Source: CAJXYS01 sp913063035 (lineage in GTDB: Bacteria; Pseudomonadota; Alphaproteobacteria; Rhodobacterales; Rhodobacteraceae). From it: a stretch of 64,000 nucleotides of DNA. Location of the stretch: assembly GCF_050586465.1 (NCBI RefSeq), contig NZ_JBOCEG010000002.1:1-64000 (forward strand). The letters run 5' to 3'. Positions 34,509-41,883 of this stretch are shown here, one piece after another (position 1 is the first letter of the stretch; each line of letters opens with the position of its first letter). The translations under genes and the position numbers were made by a program. The notes under the pieces were generated by a model. The model was not told the origin of the DNA, made no database searches, and saw only the letters and a program-made list of their open reading frames with translations.

Positions 34509-36328
34509 AATGCCTGTCCGATACCGATATAGACGTGGATGCTGCCGGACTCGCCGCCGCGCACCGGAGTGGCCAGGTCGACCCGCAGCGGCCCGATCCC
34601 GGTGTCGTAGCGCAGGCCGAGCCCGGCCCCGGCATGCCAGTCCCCGCTGCCGTCCGGGAAGGCTTCCGCGCCGACATAGCCGGCATCCGCGAAAACCGCC
34701 ATACCGAAGGGTCCCGTGACCGGCATCCGCGCCTCCAGCGACACGGCGGTGAAGGACCGCCCGCCGATGCTGTCGCCACCGCCCAGATCGATGCCGAGCG
34801 ACTGGTAGTCCTGTCCGCGCACCGTGCCGCCGCCCCCGGAATAGAACAGGTAGTCGGGCGGCACCTCGCTGCCCGCAGCCCCGGCGAGGCTGCCCAGCTG
34901 CAAGCGCCCGGCCAGGACCGCCGGACCGATCTGCCGGTAGGCGCGGCCGTCGAAGGTGAGCCAGAGCCCCGTGGTGCCGGCGTCCAGGTCGGTGAAGGGC
35001 GTGGCTTCGAGGTCGCCGTAGAGCCCGGCGGTCGGCTCGAGCCGGTCGTCGCGGCCATCCCAGGTCAGCCCGGCGGGCAGGGTGACGAAGGTGAAGTCGC
35101 GCTCGCCCTGGTCGTCCTCGACCCGCGCGATATGCGTGCCCACCGCCAGCCGGCCCGTAAGCCGGTCGCCGAAGCGTTCCGAGAAGATGTGCTCGACGCC
35201 GATATCGGCCTCGAAGCGGTCGGACAGGTAGTCGGGCTCATCCTCGCGGCCGATCTCGGCACCGATGCTGAGCGTGGTGTCGGGCGTGAAGGTCGCGGGC
35301 CGGGTGAAGCGGGTCGACAGCACGTAATCCACGCCGCCCGTCTCGCCCCCGATCCCGGCGATCTCGGCGTCGAAGCGCAGTCGCTCGGCCCCGCCTCGCA
35401 GGTTGCGGTGCAGCCAGAAGCCGCTCAGCGTCAACCCGTCGACGATCGAGAACTCGGCCCCGCCCCCGATGCGGCGCGGTTTGCGGTCCGAGATCTGCGC
35501 GGTGATGTCGAGCCGCCCGTCCGGGCCGATCACCTCGCCTTCCGAAAGCGTGATCGCCCCGAAGGCTCCGGCCCGCCGCAGCCGGCCCGCGGCGCGTTCC
35601 AGCGCCTCGGGCGAGAAACGTTCGCCGCTCGGCAGCCCCGCGATGGCACGGATCCGGTCCGGTCGAACGCGCGACTCGCCGGTGACGATCAACCTGCCGA
35701 AGCGGGCCAGCCGGCCCGGATCGATGATGAAGGCCGCGTCCACCCTGCGGTTGCGGTGATCTGCCGTGATGCTCTGGTCCGTCGCACGGGCCTTGGGGCG
35801 GCCGGTCTCGCGCCAGCCTTCGATCGCGGTCTCGACGGCCTGCCGCATCGCCGGGGTGCGCGCGGCGGCGCCGGCCGCCACGCTGTCCGGCAGCGCGGTG
35901 CCAGGGGCGAGGGGGGCGACCTCGACCCGCCCGAAGGTGAAGAGCGGGCCGGGCCGGACCGTGATCTCGACGCGGTCGACCTGCTCGGGGGCGTCGAGCG
36001 GGGCGATGCCGGACGCCTCGCGGCCGTCGACGCGGATCGTGATCACGCCGCCATAGTGGCCCTGGGCGTAGAGCGCGGCCAGCAGCCGTCCGTAATCGGC
36101 CTGCGCCGCGGCGACCAGTTGATCCGCGTTGGTCTCGCCGTCGCGCTCGGCCGCGACCAGGAGCGAGGCCGCCTCGAGGGCCGCGGTGAGATCCTCATCC
36201 GCCGACGGCGCCGCCAGCGATACCTCGGCGGCATCCGCCGCGCCCGCGGCGGCAAGCCCGCACAGGCCAAGCGCCAGGGCCGCCAATGTGCGGCGGACGG
36301 GTCCGGGCCGGAAAGACGGCAGGCGCAT
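34505..36328 (-). CDS. tamA: Outer-membrane assembly factor TamA (Omp85 family)
   Basis: 607 residues. A signal peptide (about 1-34, ending AAADAA) is followed by three POTRA domains (about 40-260) and a 16-strand barrel. Barrel marks are GGGAEFSIVDGLTLSGFW, the GGGGTVRGQDYQSLG lid-lock motif near residue 500 (RGY/F-like) and a terminal strand ending HVYIGIGQAF with the expected final phenylalanine. The frame is open to 36388; ATG 36328 is preferred because the signal peptide begins there, but no strong ribosome site decides it. It is coupled to tamB. Confidence 0.92.
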   Translation of the reverse strand: MRLPSFRPGPVRRTLAALALGLCGLAAAGAADAAEVSLAAPSADEDLTAALEAASLLVAAERDGETNADQLVAAAQADYGRLLAALYAQGHYGGVITIRVDGREASGIAPLDAPEQVDRVEITVRPGPLFTFGRVEVAPLAPGTALPDSVAAGAAARTPAMRQAVETAIEGWRETGRPKARATDQSITADHRNRRVDAAFIIDPGRLARFGRLIVTGESRVRPDRIRAIAGLPSGERFSPEALERAAGRLRRAGAFGAITLSEGEVIGPDGRLDITAQISDRKPRRIGGGAEFSIVDGLTLSGFWLHRNLRGGAERLRFDAEIAGIGGETGGVDYVLSTRFTRPATFTPDTTLSIGAEIGREDEPDYLSDRFEADIGVEHIFSERFGDRLTGRLAVGTHIARVEDDQGERDFTFVTLPAGLTWDGRDDRLEPTAGLYGDLEATPFTDLDAGTTGLWLTFDGRAYRQIGPAVLAGRLQLGSLAGAAGSEVPPDYLFYSGGGGTVRGQDYQSLGIDLGGGDSIGGRSFTAVSLEARMPVTGPFGMAVFADAGYVGAEAFPDGSGDWHAGAGLGLRYDTGIGPLRVDLATPVRGGESGSIHVYIGIGQAF

Positions 36329-36430
36329 GTGAACCGATTCCCCACGAAGCATCACGGTAAAGTCTGGCATAGCTAGGCCGGGAGGCACAGCGTCAAGCGC
36401 AGCCTGCGGGTTTCCGGGGCGCGACTCCGC

Positions 36431-36889
36431 TCAGGACCCCGCCCAGTCCTCCAGCCGCGCCCGCATCCGGGCGTGGTGGTCGCCCGCCCAGTAGAGCCGG
36501 CCACAGGCCGGGCAGGCGAAATACGGTCCGCCGATGCGGCGTGCGCCGTCGGGCAGCCGGGCGCGCTCGGCCGACGAGGCGGGCCGGAGACGCGCGTTGT
36601 CGACGACGCAGCGGGTGAAGGGAGCGGCCAACCAGTCCAGCCCGAGCCTGCGGCGCAGCTCGCGGGCCTGGTCCGGCACGGCGCTGCTCTCGAGCAGCAG
36701 CAGGCGGCCGGTCGCCGCCTTGCGTTCGGCGAACCCCCGGTCCCGGCTCAGCAGCAGCCGGTCCTCGGCGATGGCCGTCCCGAGCACCGCGCGATCGTCC
36801 TGGCCGGGCGTGGCGAGCCGCGTGTCGTGGCCGGCCGCGCGGAGCCAGCGCGCAAGCCGGCCCAGCATCTCGTCGCAGAGAAGCCTCAT
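36431..36889 (-). CDS. Mut7-C RNase-domain protein
   Basis: 152 residues. The PIN-like Mut7-C domain opens with MRLLCDEMLGRLARWLRAAGHD. It carries further acidic residues in GQDDRAVL and LLLSRDRGFAERKA, as expected for a metal-dependent ribonuclease. A C-terminal zinc ribbon follows: CVVDNARLR, then FACPACGRLYWAGDHHARM. The ATG at 36889 matches the family start; the frame is open further upstream without family sequence. It is divergent from the FAD enzyme. RNA target unknown. Confidence 0.85.
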   Translation of the reverse strand: MRLLCDEMLGRLARWLRAAGHDTRLATPGQDDRAVLGTAIAEDRLLLSRDRGFAERKAATGRLLLLESSAVPDQARELRRRLGLDWLAAPFTRCVVDNARLRPASSAERARLPDGARRIGGPYFACPACGRLYWAGDHHARMRARLEDWAGS

Positions 36890-36978
36890 GCCCGGCCTGC
36901 CCGGAGCGCGACCGAAACGCGTCTTGGCATTTCCGGGCGCCTGGCCCAAGACTGGCGCAACGGTGAAAGGGGGGCTGC

Positions 36979-38238
36979 GTGACGACGAACCGGGCGAGGG
37001 ACCGAGCGGAGATCGACCTGGTCGTGGCCGGGGCGGGCATCGTCGGCATGGCGACGGCACTCTGGGCGGCCAAGCGCGGGCAGCGGGTGCTGCTGTGCGA
37101 TCCCGCGCCGCCCGGTGCCGGGGCGAGCTACGGCAACGCCTGCACGCTGGCGACCTATGGCTGCCTGCCGGTCAACAGCCCCGATATCCTCGCCAGCATC
37201 CCGCGGCTGCTGGCGAGCCCCGAGAGCCCGCTTTCGGTGAATTATCTCCATGCGCTGACACATCCGCGCTGGCTTCTGTCCTTCCTGGCCAATTGCCGTC
37301 CCGCCCGGGTCGAGGCGATCGCCGCCACGCTGGCCGCCATCCTCTCGCATGCCGATGCGGGCCTCAATCCCCTGATCGAAGAGGCCGGCGCCGAGGATCT
37401 CGTCGTCGCGAACGATGCGCTTTACGTCTGGACGACGCGCGCCGGGTTCGCGGCCGCCGCCGACGGCAACGCGCTCCGGCACCGGCTGGGCGTGCCGGCC
37501 GAGGAGCTGGGCCCGGCGGACGTGGCCGCGCTGGAGCCGGACCTGCGTCTCCCGGTGCACCGCGCGCTGCGCTTCACCGGGGCGCGGCACCTGCGCGACC
37601 CGCAGGAACTGGTGCGGCGCATGCAGCGCCGCTTCGAGGCGCTGGGCGGCCGGGTGCTGCGGCACGCCGTGACACGGGTGCGGCCGCTGGCCGACGGCGT
37701 CGAGGTCACGACCGGCGGCGAGACCCTGCGCGCCGCCCGGGTCGCGATCACGGCAGGGGCCCACGCGACGGGGATCGCGGGCTCCGGGGCCGAGCGGCTG
37801 CCGCTCGACGTGGAGCGCGGCTATCACCTGCAATACCCCGGCGAGGCGCACCGGCTGTCGCGGCCGGTGGGCTGGGCCGAGGCCGGCTTCTACGCGGTGC
37901 CCATGGCGCAGGGCCTGCGGCTGGCTGGCACCGTCGAGATCGCCGGGACGCGGCGCCCGCCGAACCGCCGGCGGCTGCGCTATCTCGAACGCAAGGGGGC
38001 CGAGATGTTCGGCCCGCTCAAGGGCCCGGCCGAGGAATGGCTCGGCTTCCGTCCCTCCTTCCCGGACGCGCTGCCGGTGATCGGGCCGTCACCGCGGTCG
38101 GACCGCATCCTGCTGGCCTTCGGGCACCAGCATCTCGGGCTGACGCTCGGCGGGATCACCGGCCGGATCGTGGCGGACCTGTCCGAGGGCCGGGCGCCGA
38201 ATCTCGACATCACCGGCTTCGACGCGGCGCGGTTCTGA
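36979..38238 (+). CDS. FAD-dependent amino-acid oxidoreductase (DadA-like)
   Basis: 419 residues. The Rossmann FAD motif VVAGAGIVGMATALWAAKRG lies near residue 15, followed by GAGASYGNA. The DAO fold continues to GYHLQYPG near 275 and ends with GFRPSFPDALPVIGPSPRSDRI and GHQHLGLTLGG, which close over the flavin ring. It resembles D-amino-acid dehydrogenases, but DadA sequence marks alone do not fix the substrate. The GTG start has GAAAGGGGGG upstream. tRNA-Cys lies downstream on the opposite strand. Confidence 0.87.
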   Translation: MTTNRARDRAEIDLVVAGAGIVGMATALWAAKRGQRVLLCDPAPPGAGASYGNACTLATYGCLPVNSPDILASIPRLLASPESPLSVNYLHALTHPRWLLSFLANCRPARVEAIAATLAAILSHADAGLNPLIEEAGAEDLVVANDALYVWTTRAGFAAAADGNALRHRLGVPAEELGPADVAALEPDLRLPVHRALRFTGARHLRDPQELVRRMQRRFEALGGRVLRHAVTRVRPLADGVEVTTGGETLRAARVAITAGAHATGIAGSGAERLPLDVERGYHLQYPGEAHRLSRPVGWAEAGFYAVPMAQGLRLAGTVEIAGTRRPPNRRRLRYLERKGAEMFGPLKGPAEEWLGFRPSFPDALPVIGPSPRSDRILLAFGHQHLGLTLGGITGRIVADLSEGRAPNLDITGFDAARF

Positions 38239-38285
38239 CGGCATCTTGCCGCAGTCCCGAGGGATGTATCCGAAGGGGATCGTTG

Positions 38286-38359
38286 TGGAGGCGAGTACCG
38301 GAATCGAACCGGTGTACACGGATTTGCAATCCGCTGCGTAACCACTCCGCCAACTCGCC
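38286..38359 (-). tRNA. tRNA-Cys(GCA)
   Basis: Minus-strand 74-base cloverleaf with encoded CCA. The acceptor stem is GGCGAGT / ACTCGCC, the anticodon loop ATTGCAAA has anticodon GCA and the T loop is GGTTCGATTCC. U73 is present as the discriminator, the main cysteine identity element. Confidence 0.96.
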
Positions 38360-38491
38360 GCCGGCAACGGCCGGTCTATATCAAGCGCCCGGGGCCGGTG
38401 CAAGCGCACATACACCGCGAGGCGAGTTGCCGCGCGCCGGAAACTGTGGCAAGACGACCCCGGTATAAACGCGAAGATTCAAGGCGCTTCC

Positions 38492-39145
38492 ATGACAGAT
38501 TACGCCGCCCGGCGCAGAGCGATGGTAGACGGCCAGGTCCGGCCATCAGACGTGACCGAATACCCGATCATCGAAGCGATGCTGACCATCCCGCGCGAGG
38601 TCTTCGTCCCGGACACCCAGCGGGACCTCGCCTACATGAGCGAGGATATCGACCTGGGCGGCGGGCGCGTCGTAGTTGCGCCGCGGGTGCTGGCCAAGAT
38701 GCTCGAGGCGCTCGATATCCGGGCCGATCACCTGGTGCTCGATATCGGCGCGAGCTACGGCTATTCCGCCGCGGTCGCCGCGCGGCTGGCCGAGGCGGTC
38801 GTGGCCGTCGAGGAAGACGCCAGCATGGCGGCCGAGGCGCAGACGCTGCTGTCCGAGCAGGAGGCCGACAACGTGGCGGTGGTCGAGGCGCCCCTGACCG
38901 AGGGCGCACCGCAGCACGGGCCCTACGACATCATCCTTTTGCAGGGCGGGGTCGAACAGGTGCCGGACGCCATTCTCGATCAGCTCAAGGACGGCGGGCG
39001 CATCATCGCGATCTTCATGGAAGGCGCGCTCGGGCGCGCGCGGCTCGGCATCAAGTCGGGCGGACGGGTGACCTGGCGCTACGCGTTCGACGCGACGGCG
39101 CCGCTCCTGCCGGGGTTCAACGTGGCGCGTGAGTTCGAATTCTGA
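38492..39145 (+). CDS. Protein-L-isoaspartate O-methyltransferase family protein (Pcm-like)
   Basis: 217 residues, SAM-dependent methyltransferase of the Pcm family. MVDGQVRPSDVTEYPIIEAM and IPREVFVPD form the family N-terminus, and the SAM loop is VLDIGASYGYSAAVAARLA near residue 80. The usual GTGSGY is altered to GASYGY. VEEDASMAAEA binds ribose and DIILLQGGVEQVPDAI follows. It lies next to tolC, as in many alphaproteobacteria, where this Pcm-like protein is a short relative of the repair enzyme. Activity on isoaspartate is not certain. Confidence 0.85.
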   Translation: MTDYAARRRAMVDGQVRPSDVTEYPIIEAMLTIPREVFVPDTQRDLAYMSEDIDLGGGRVVVAPRVLAKMLEALDIRADHLVLDIGASYGYSAAVAARLAEAVVAVEEDASMAAEAQTLLSEQEADNVAVVEAPLTEGAPQHGPYDIILLQGGVEQVPDAILDQLKDGGRIIAIFMEGALGRARLGIKSGGRVTWRYAFDATAPLLPGFNVAREFEF

Positions 39146-39190
39146 GCCGGGCGCAGACCCCGGCGGCAACAGCGACGGAGGCAACAGGCG

Positions 39191-40555
39191 ATGAAGGCGA
39201 TACGCAATGCGGTCTTGGGGGGCCTGGCGGCCGTCTTCGTCGCGGGGGCCGGCACGGCCGAGACCCTGACCGAGGCGCTCGTCACCGCCTATGAGAACAG
39301 CAACCTGCTGGACAAGAACCGCGCCACGCTGCGCGCCACGGACGAGGACGTGGCGCAGGCGGTCTCGCTTCTCAGGCCCGTGCTCAACTTCGTCGCTTCC
39401 GCCAGCGATACCGATGTCAGCGCCTATCAGGGCTCGCTGAGCCTGACCGCGGGGCTGACGCTTTATGAGGGCGGGCGGAACCGGCTCGGGGTCGAGGCCG
39501 CGAAGGAAAACGTGCTTGCGACCCGCGCCGCGCTGGTGACGGTGGAGCAGGACGTGCTCTTCGATGCGGTCAGCGCCTACATGGACATGCGCGCCGAGGC
39601 ACAGTCGGTCCGGCTGGCCGAGAACAGCTTGCGTCTGACCCGCGAGGAGTTGCGCGCGGCCGAGGACCGGTTCGAGGTGGGCGAGGTGACGCGCACCGAT
39701 GTGAGCCTGGCGGAATCCCGCGTGGCCGAGGCCCGGTCGCGGCTGGTGGCCGCGCAGGGCGCGCTCGAGGTCGCGCGGGCCAGGTATTTCCTGGCCATCG
39801 GCGCGTATCCGGCGAACCTGCAGGCGCCGCCGCCCGCGCCCGAGATCCCCGCCACGCTGGAGGCTGCCAAGGCGCTCGCCAACCAGAACCACCCGGCGAT
39901 CAAGCAGGTCCAGCACCTTGTGAAGGCCGCGGAAATCAACGTCGAACGCGCCCGCGCGGCCAAGCTGCCCAGGGTGGAGCTGGGCGCCAGCCTGTCGCGC
40001 AACCGGAGCGTCACGCAGGGGACGCCGTCCTATGGCGATGTTGCCCGCGGCGAGCTGTCGGTCACGGTGCCGATCTACCAGGGCGGTCGGCTCGACTCGG
40101 CGCAGCGCCAGGCGATGGCCAACGCCGAAAGCGTGCGCGCCGAACTGCTCCAGACCTCGCTGACCATCGAGGACGCGGTCGCCCGGGCCTGGGCCCAGCT
40201 CGAGGTCGCGCGGGCCTCGATCACCGCGCGCCAGCAGCAGATCCGCGCCGCCGAACTGGCCTTCGAGGGCGTCCGCGAAGAGGCGAAGCTGGGCGCACGC
40301 ACCACGCTCGACGTGCTCGATGCCGAGCAGGAGCTGCTGACCGCGCGCAACGATCTCGTCCAGGCGCGGCGCGACGAATACGTCGCGGTCTATGCCCTGC
40401 TGTCGGCGATGGGGCTGTTGACCACGGATCACCTGGGCCTCGAGGTCGCTGGCTACGATCCGGCGGCGTATTACAACGCGGTCAAGAACGCGCCGGTCCA
40501 GTCGATCCAGGGCAAGCGGCTCGACCGCGTGCTGGAGCGCAGCGGCCGCAACTGA
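39191..40555 (+). CDS. tolC: TolC family outer-membrane efflux channel
   Basis: 454 residues with a signal peptide (about 1-23). Two outer-membrane-efflux repeats form the trimeric barrel and alpha-helical tunnel. Visible marks are LTEALVTAYENSN at the mature start, LRLTREELRAAEDRFEVGEVTRTDV near residue 150, its counterpart LAFEGVREEAKLGARTTLDVLDAEQELL near 355 and TVPIYQGGRLDSAQR near 295. It serves type I secretion and RND efflux partners encoded elsewhere. GGAGG at 39176-39180 sets the ATG. Confidence 0.92.
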   Translation: MKAIRNAVLGGLAAVFVAGAGTAETLTEALVTAYENSNLLDKNRATLRATDEDVAQAVSLLRPVLNFVASASDTDVSAYQGSLSLTAGLTLYEGGRNRLGVEAAKENVLATRAALVTVEQDVLFDAVSAYMDMRAEAQSVRLAENSLRLTREELRAAEDRFEVGEVTRTDVSLAESRVAEARSRLVAAQGALEVARARYFLAIGAYPANLQAPPPAPEIPATLEAAKALANQNHPAIKQVQHLVKAAEINVERARAAKLPRVELGASLSRNRSVTQGTPSYGDVARGELSVTVPIYQGGRLDSAQRQAMANAESVRAELLQTSLTIEDAVARAWAQLEVARASITARQQQIRAAELAFEGVREEAKLGARTTLDVLDAEQELLTARNDLVQARRDEYVAVYALLSAMGLLTTDHLGLEVAGYDPAAYYNAVKNAPVQSIQGKRLDRVLERSGRN

Positions 40556-40635
40556 GCCAAGGCGCGTTAAACCAGCCGTTGTATTGAGCCCCGCGGGAGG
40601 CTACTATACCTGCACCCTGAACCGGAGAGATCCCG

Positions 40636-41253
40636 ATGTCGAATTCCGTGTCATCCGTGGATGTCGAGGACGTCCTGTCCTCCATAAGGCGGCTCGTCTC
40701 GGACGACTCCAAGGCCCCCGAGCAGGCCACCGATCCCGAAGACGCCGCGCCGGCGCCCGCCGAGCCGGTTCAAGACATGAGCCCCGGACCCTTGGCCACC
40801 GAGCCCGAGGCGCCCACCGTGCCCGACGGGGCGGCCCCGGACGTGCCGGCGGACCAGCCCGGCGATCGGCTGCTGCTGACAGACGCGCTGCGTGTGGAAG
40901 ACAGCGCGGAGGCCGAAAGCGACACTGACGCCGAAACCGCCGCGGACCCGATCGCGGAGGCCCCATCGCCCGATAGGCCTGCGGAGATGCCCGAGACCGT
41001 CCGGGATGGACGGCGGCTTCATCTGAGCGCCGCCGCCGCGCCGGCAGATGTGGAGAGCACGCCGGAGAACGCGCCGGGACTCGATGCCGGCTTCGAGGAC
41101 GCGACCTTCGACGAGGAGGCGCTGCGCGAACTGGTGGCCGAGGTCGTGCGCGAGGAACTGCGCGGCGAGCTGGGCGAGCGGATCACCCGCAACGTCAAGA
41201 AACTGGTCCGCCGCGAGATTCACCGGGCGCTGGCCAGCCGCGAATTCGAGTAA
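40636..41253 (+). CDS. PopZ-like (DUF2497) polar organising protein
   Basis: 205 residues. The N-terminal VEDVLSSIRRLVSDD helix matches the PopZ client-binding motif. The middle (about residues 25-150) is acidic and proline-rich, with low complexity as in the PopZ spacer. The C-terminal EEALRELVAEVVREELRGEL and ITRNVKKLVRREIHRALAS form the amphipathic helices of the oligomerisation domain. In Caulobacter popZ lies next to valS and near tolC. Here tolC is immediately upstream and valS 4.8 kb downstream, which supports the call. GGAGAG precedes the ATG. Function at the pole is inference from homology and position. Confidence 0.72.
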   Translation: MSNSVSSVDVEDVLSSIRRLVSDDSKAPEQATDPEDAAPAPAEPVQDMSPGPLATEPEAPTVPDGAAPDVPADQPGDRLLLTDALRVEDSAEAESDTDAETAADPIAEAPSPDRPAEMPETVRDGRRLHLSAAAAPADVESTPENAPGLDAGFEDATFDEEALRELVAEVVREELRGELGERITRNVKKLVRREIHRALASREFE

Positions 41254-41287
41254 CCCTGTCGCGCCCGCCCGCCGGGCGGAGCCTGCC

Positions 41288-41863
41288 ATGAACACCCCGG
41301 CACACCTGATCATCGGCGCGGCCGCCTTCGCACGGCCCGATGCCTGGCGCGTCACGGCCGCCGCGCTGGCCGGGGCCCTGGTGCCGGACCTGTCGCTCTG
41401 GCTGCTGTCCGCGCATGCGCTCTATGTCCAGGGGATCGCCCCGCGCATCGTCTTCGACCAGCTCTATTTTTCCGAGAGCTGGCAAGCCGTGTTCCGCATC
41501 GACAACGCGATCCTCCTCTGGGGCCTGCTCTTCGGCGCCGGCGCCTGGCTGCGCCGCGACGCGCTGACGGCCTTCGGCGGGGCGGGGCTGCTTCATGTGC
41601 TGACCGACCTGCCGCTGCACCACGACGACGGGCGCCCCCATTTCTGGCCGTTCTCGGACCATGTCGTCCGAAGCCCGGTCAGCTACTGGGACGACGCCCA
41701 TCACGCGGCCCTTGTCGGCCCGGTTGAGGGGGTGCTGGCGCTTGCCCTCTGCGTGCTGCTCTGGCGGCGCTTCCGGGGGGCGGGCGCGCGGGCGCTGATC
41801 GCGCTGGCGGCGCTGGCGGAAATGCTGCCCACGCTGTTCTGGCGGCTGGTCTTTTCAGCCTGA
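41288..41863 (+). CDS. YdjM-like membrane-bound metal-dependent hydrolase family protein
   Basis: 191 residues with about four hydrophobic segments. MNTPAHLIIGAAAF opens the DUF457/YdjM pattern. The metal-binding region GLLHVLTDLPLHHDDGRPHFWPFSD has three histidines and aspartates near residue 100-120. A further WDDAHHAALVGPVEG follows. The reaction is unknown. It starts 34 bases after the PopZ-like stop with GGAG in front. It converges on the molybdenum hydroxylase gene (20 bases between stops). Confidence 0.75.
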   Translation: MNTPAHLIIGAAAFARPDAWRVTAAALAGALVPDLSLWLLSAHALYVQGIAPRIVFDQLYFSESWQAVFRIDNAILLWGLLFGAGAWLRRDALTAFGGAGLLHVLTDLPLHHDDGRPHFWPFSDHVVRSPVSYWDDAHHAALVGPVEGVLALALCVLLWRRFRGAGARALIALAALAEMLPTLFWRLVFSA

Positions 41864-41883
41864 CCCCGGCCGGGCCGGCGGCG

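Noticed and set aside
31971..34532. Plus-strand open frame of about 850 codons opposite tamB
   Set aside because: TamB on the minus strand has signal anchor, DUF490 end and coupling to tamA. The plus frame is arginine- and glycine-rich without motifs.
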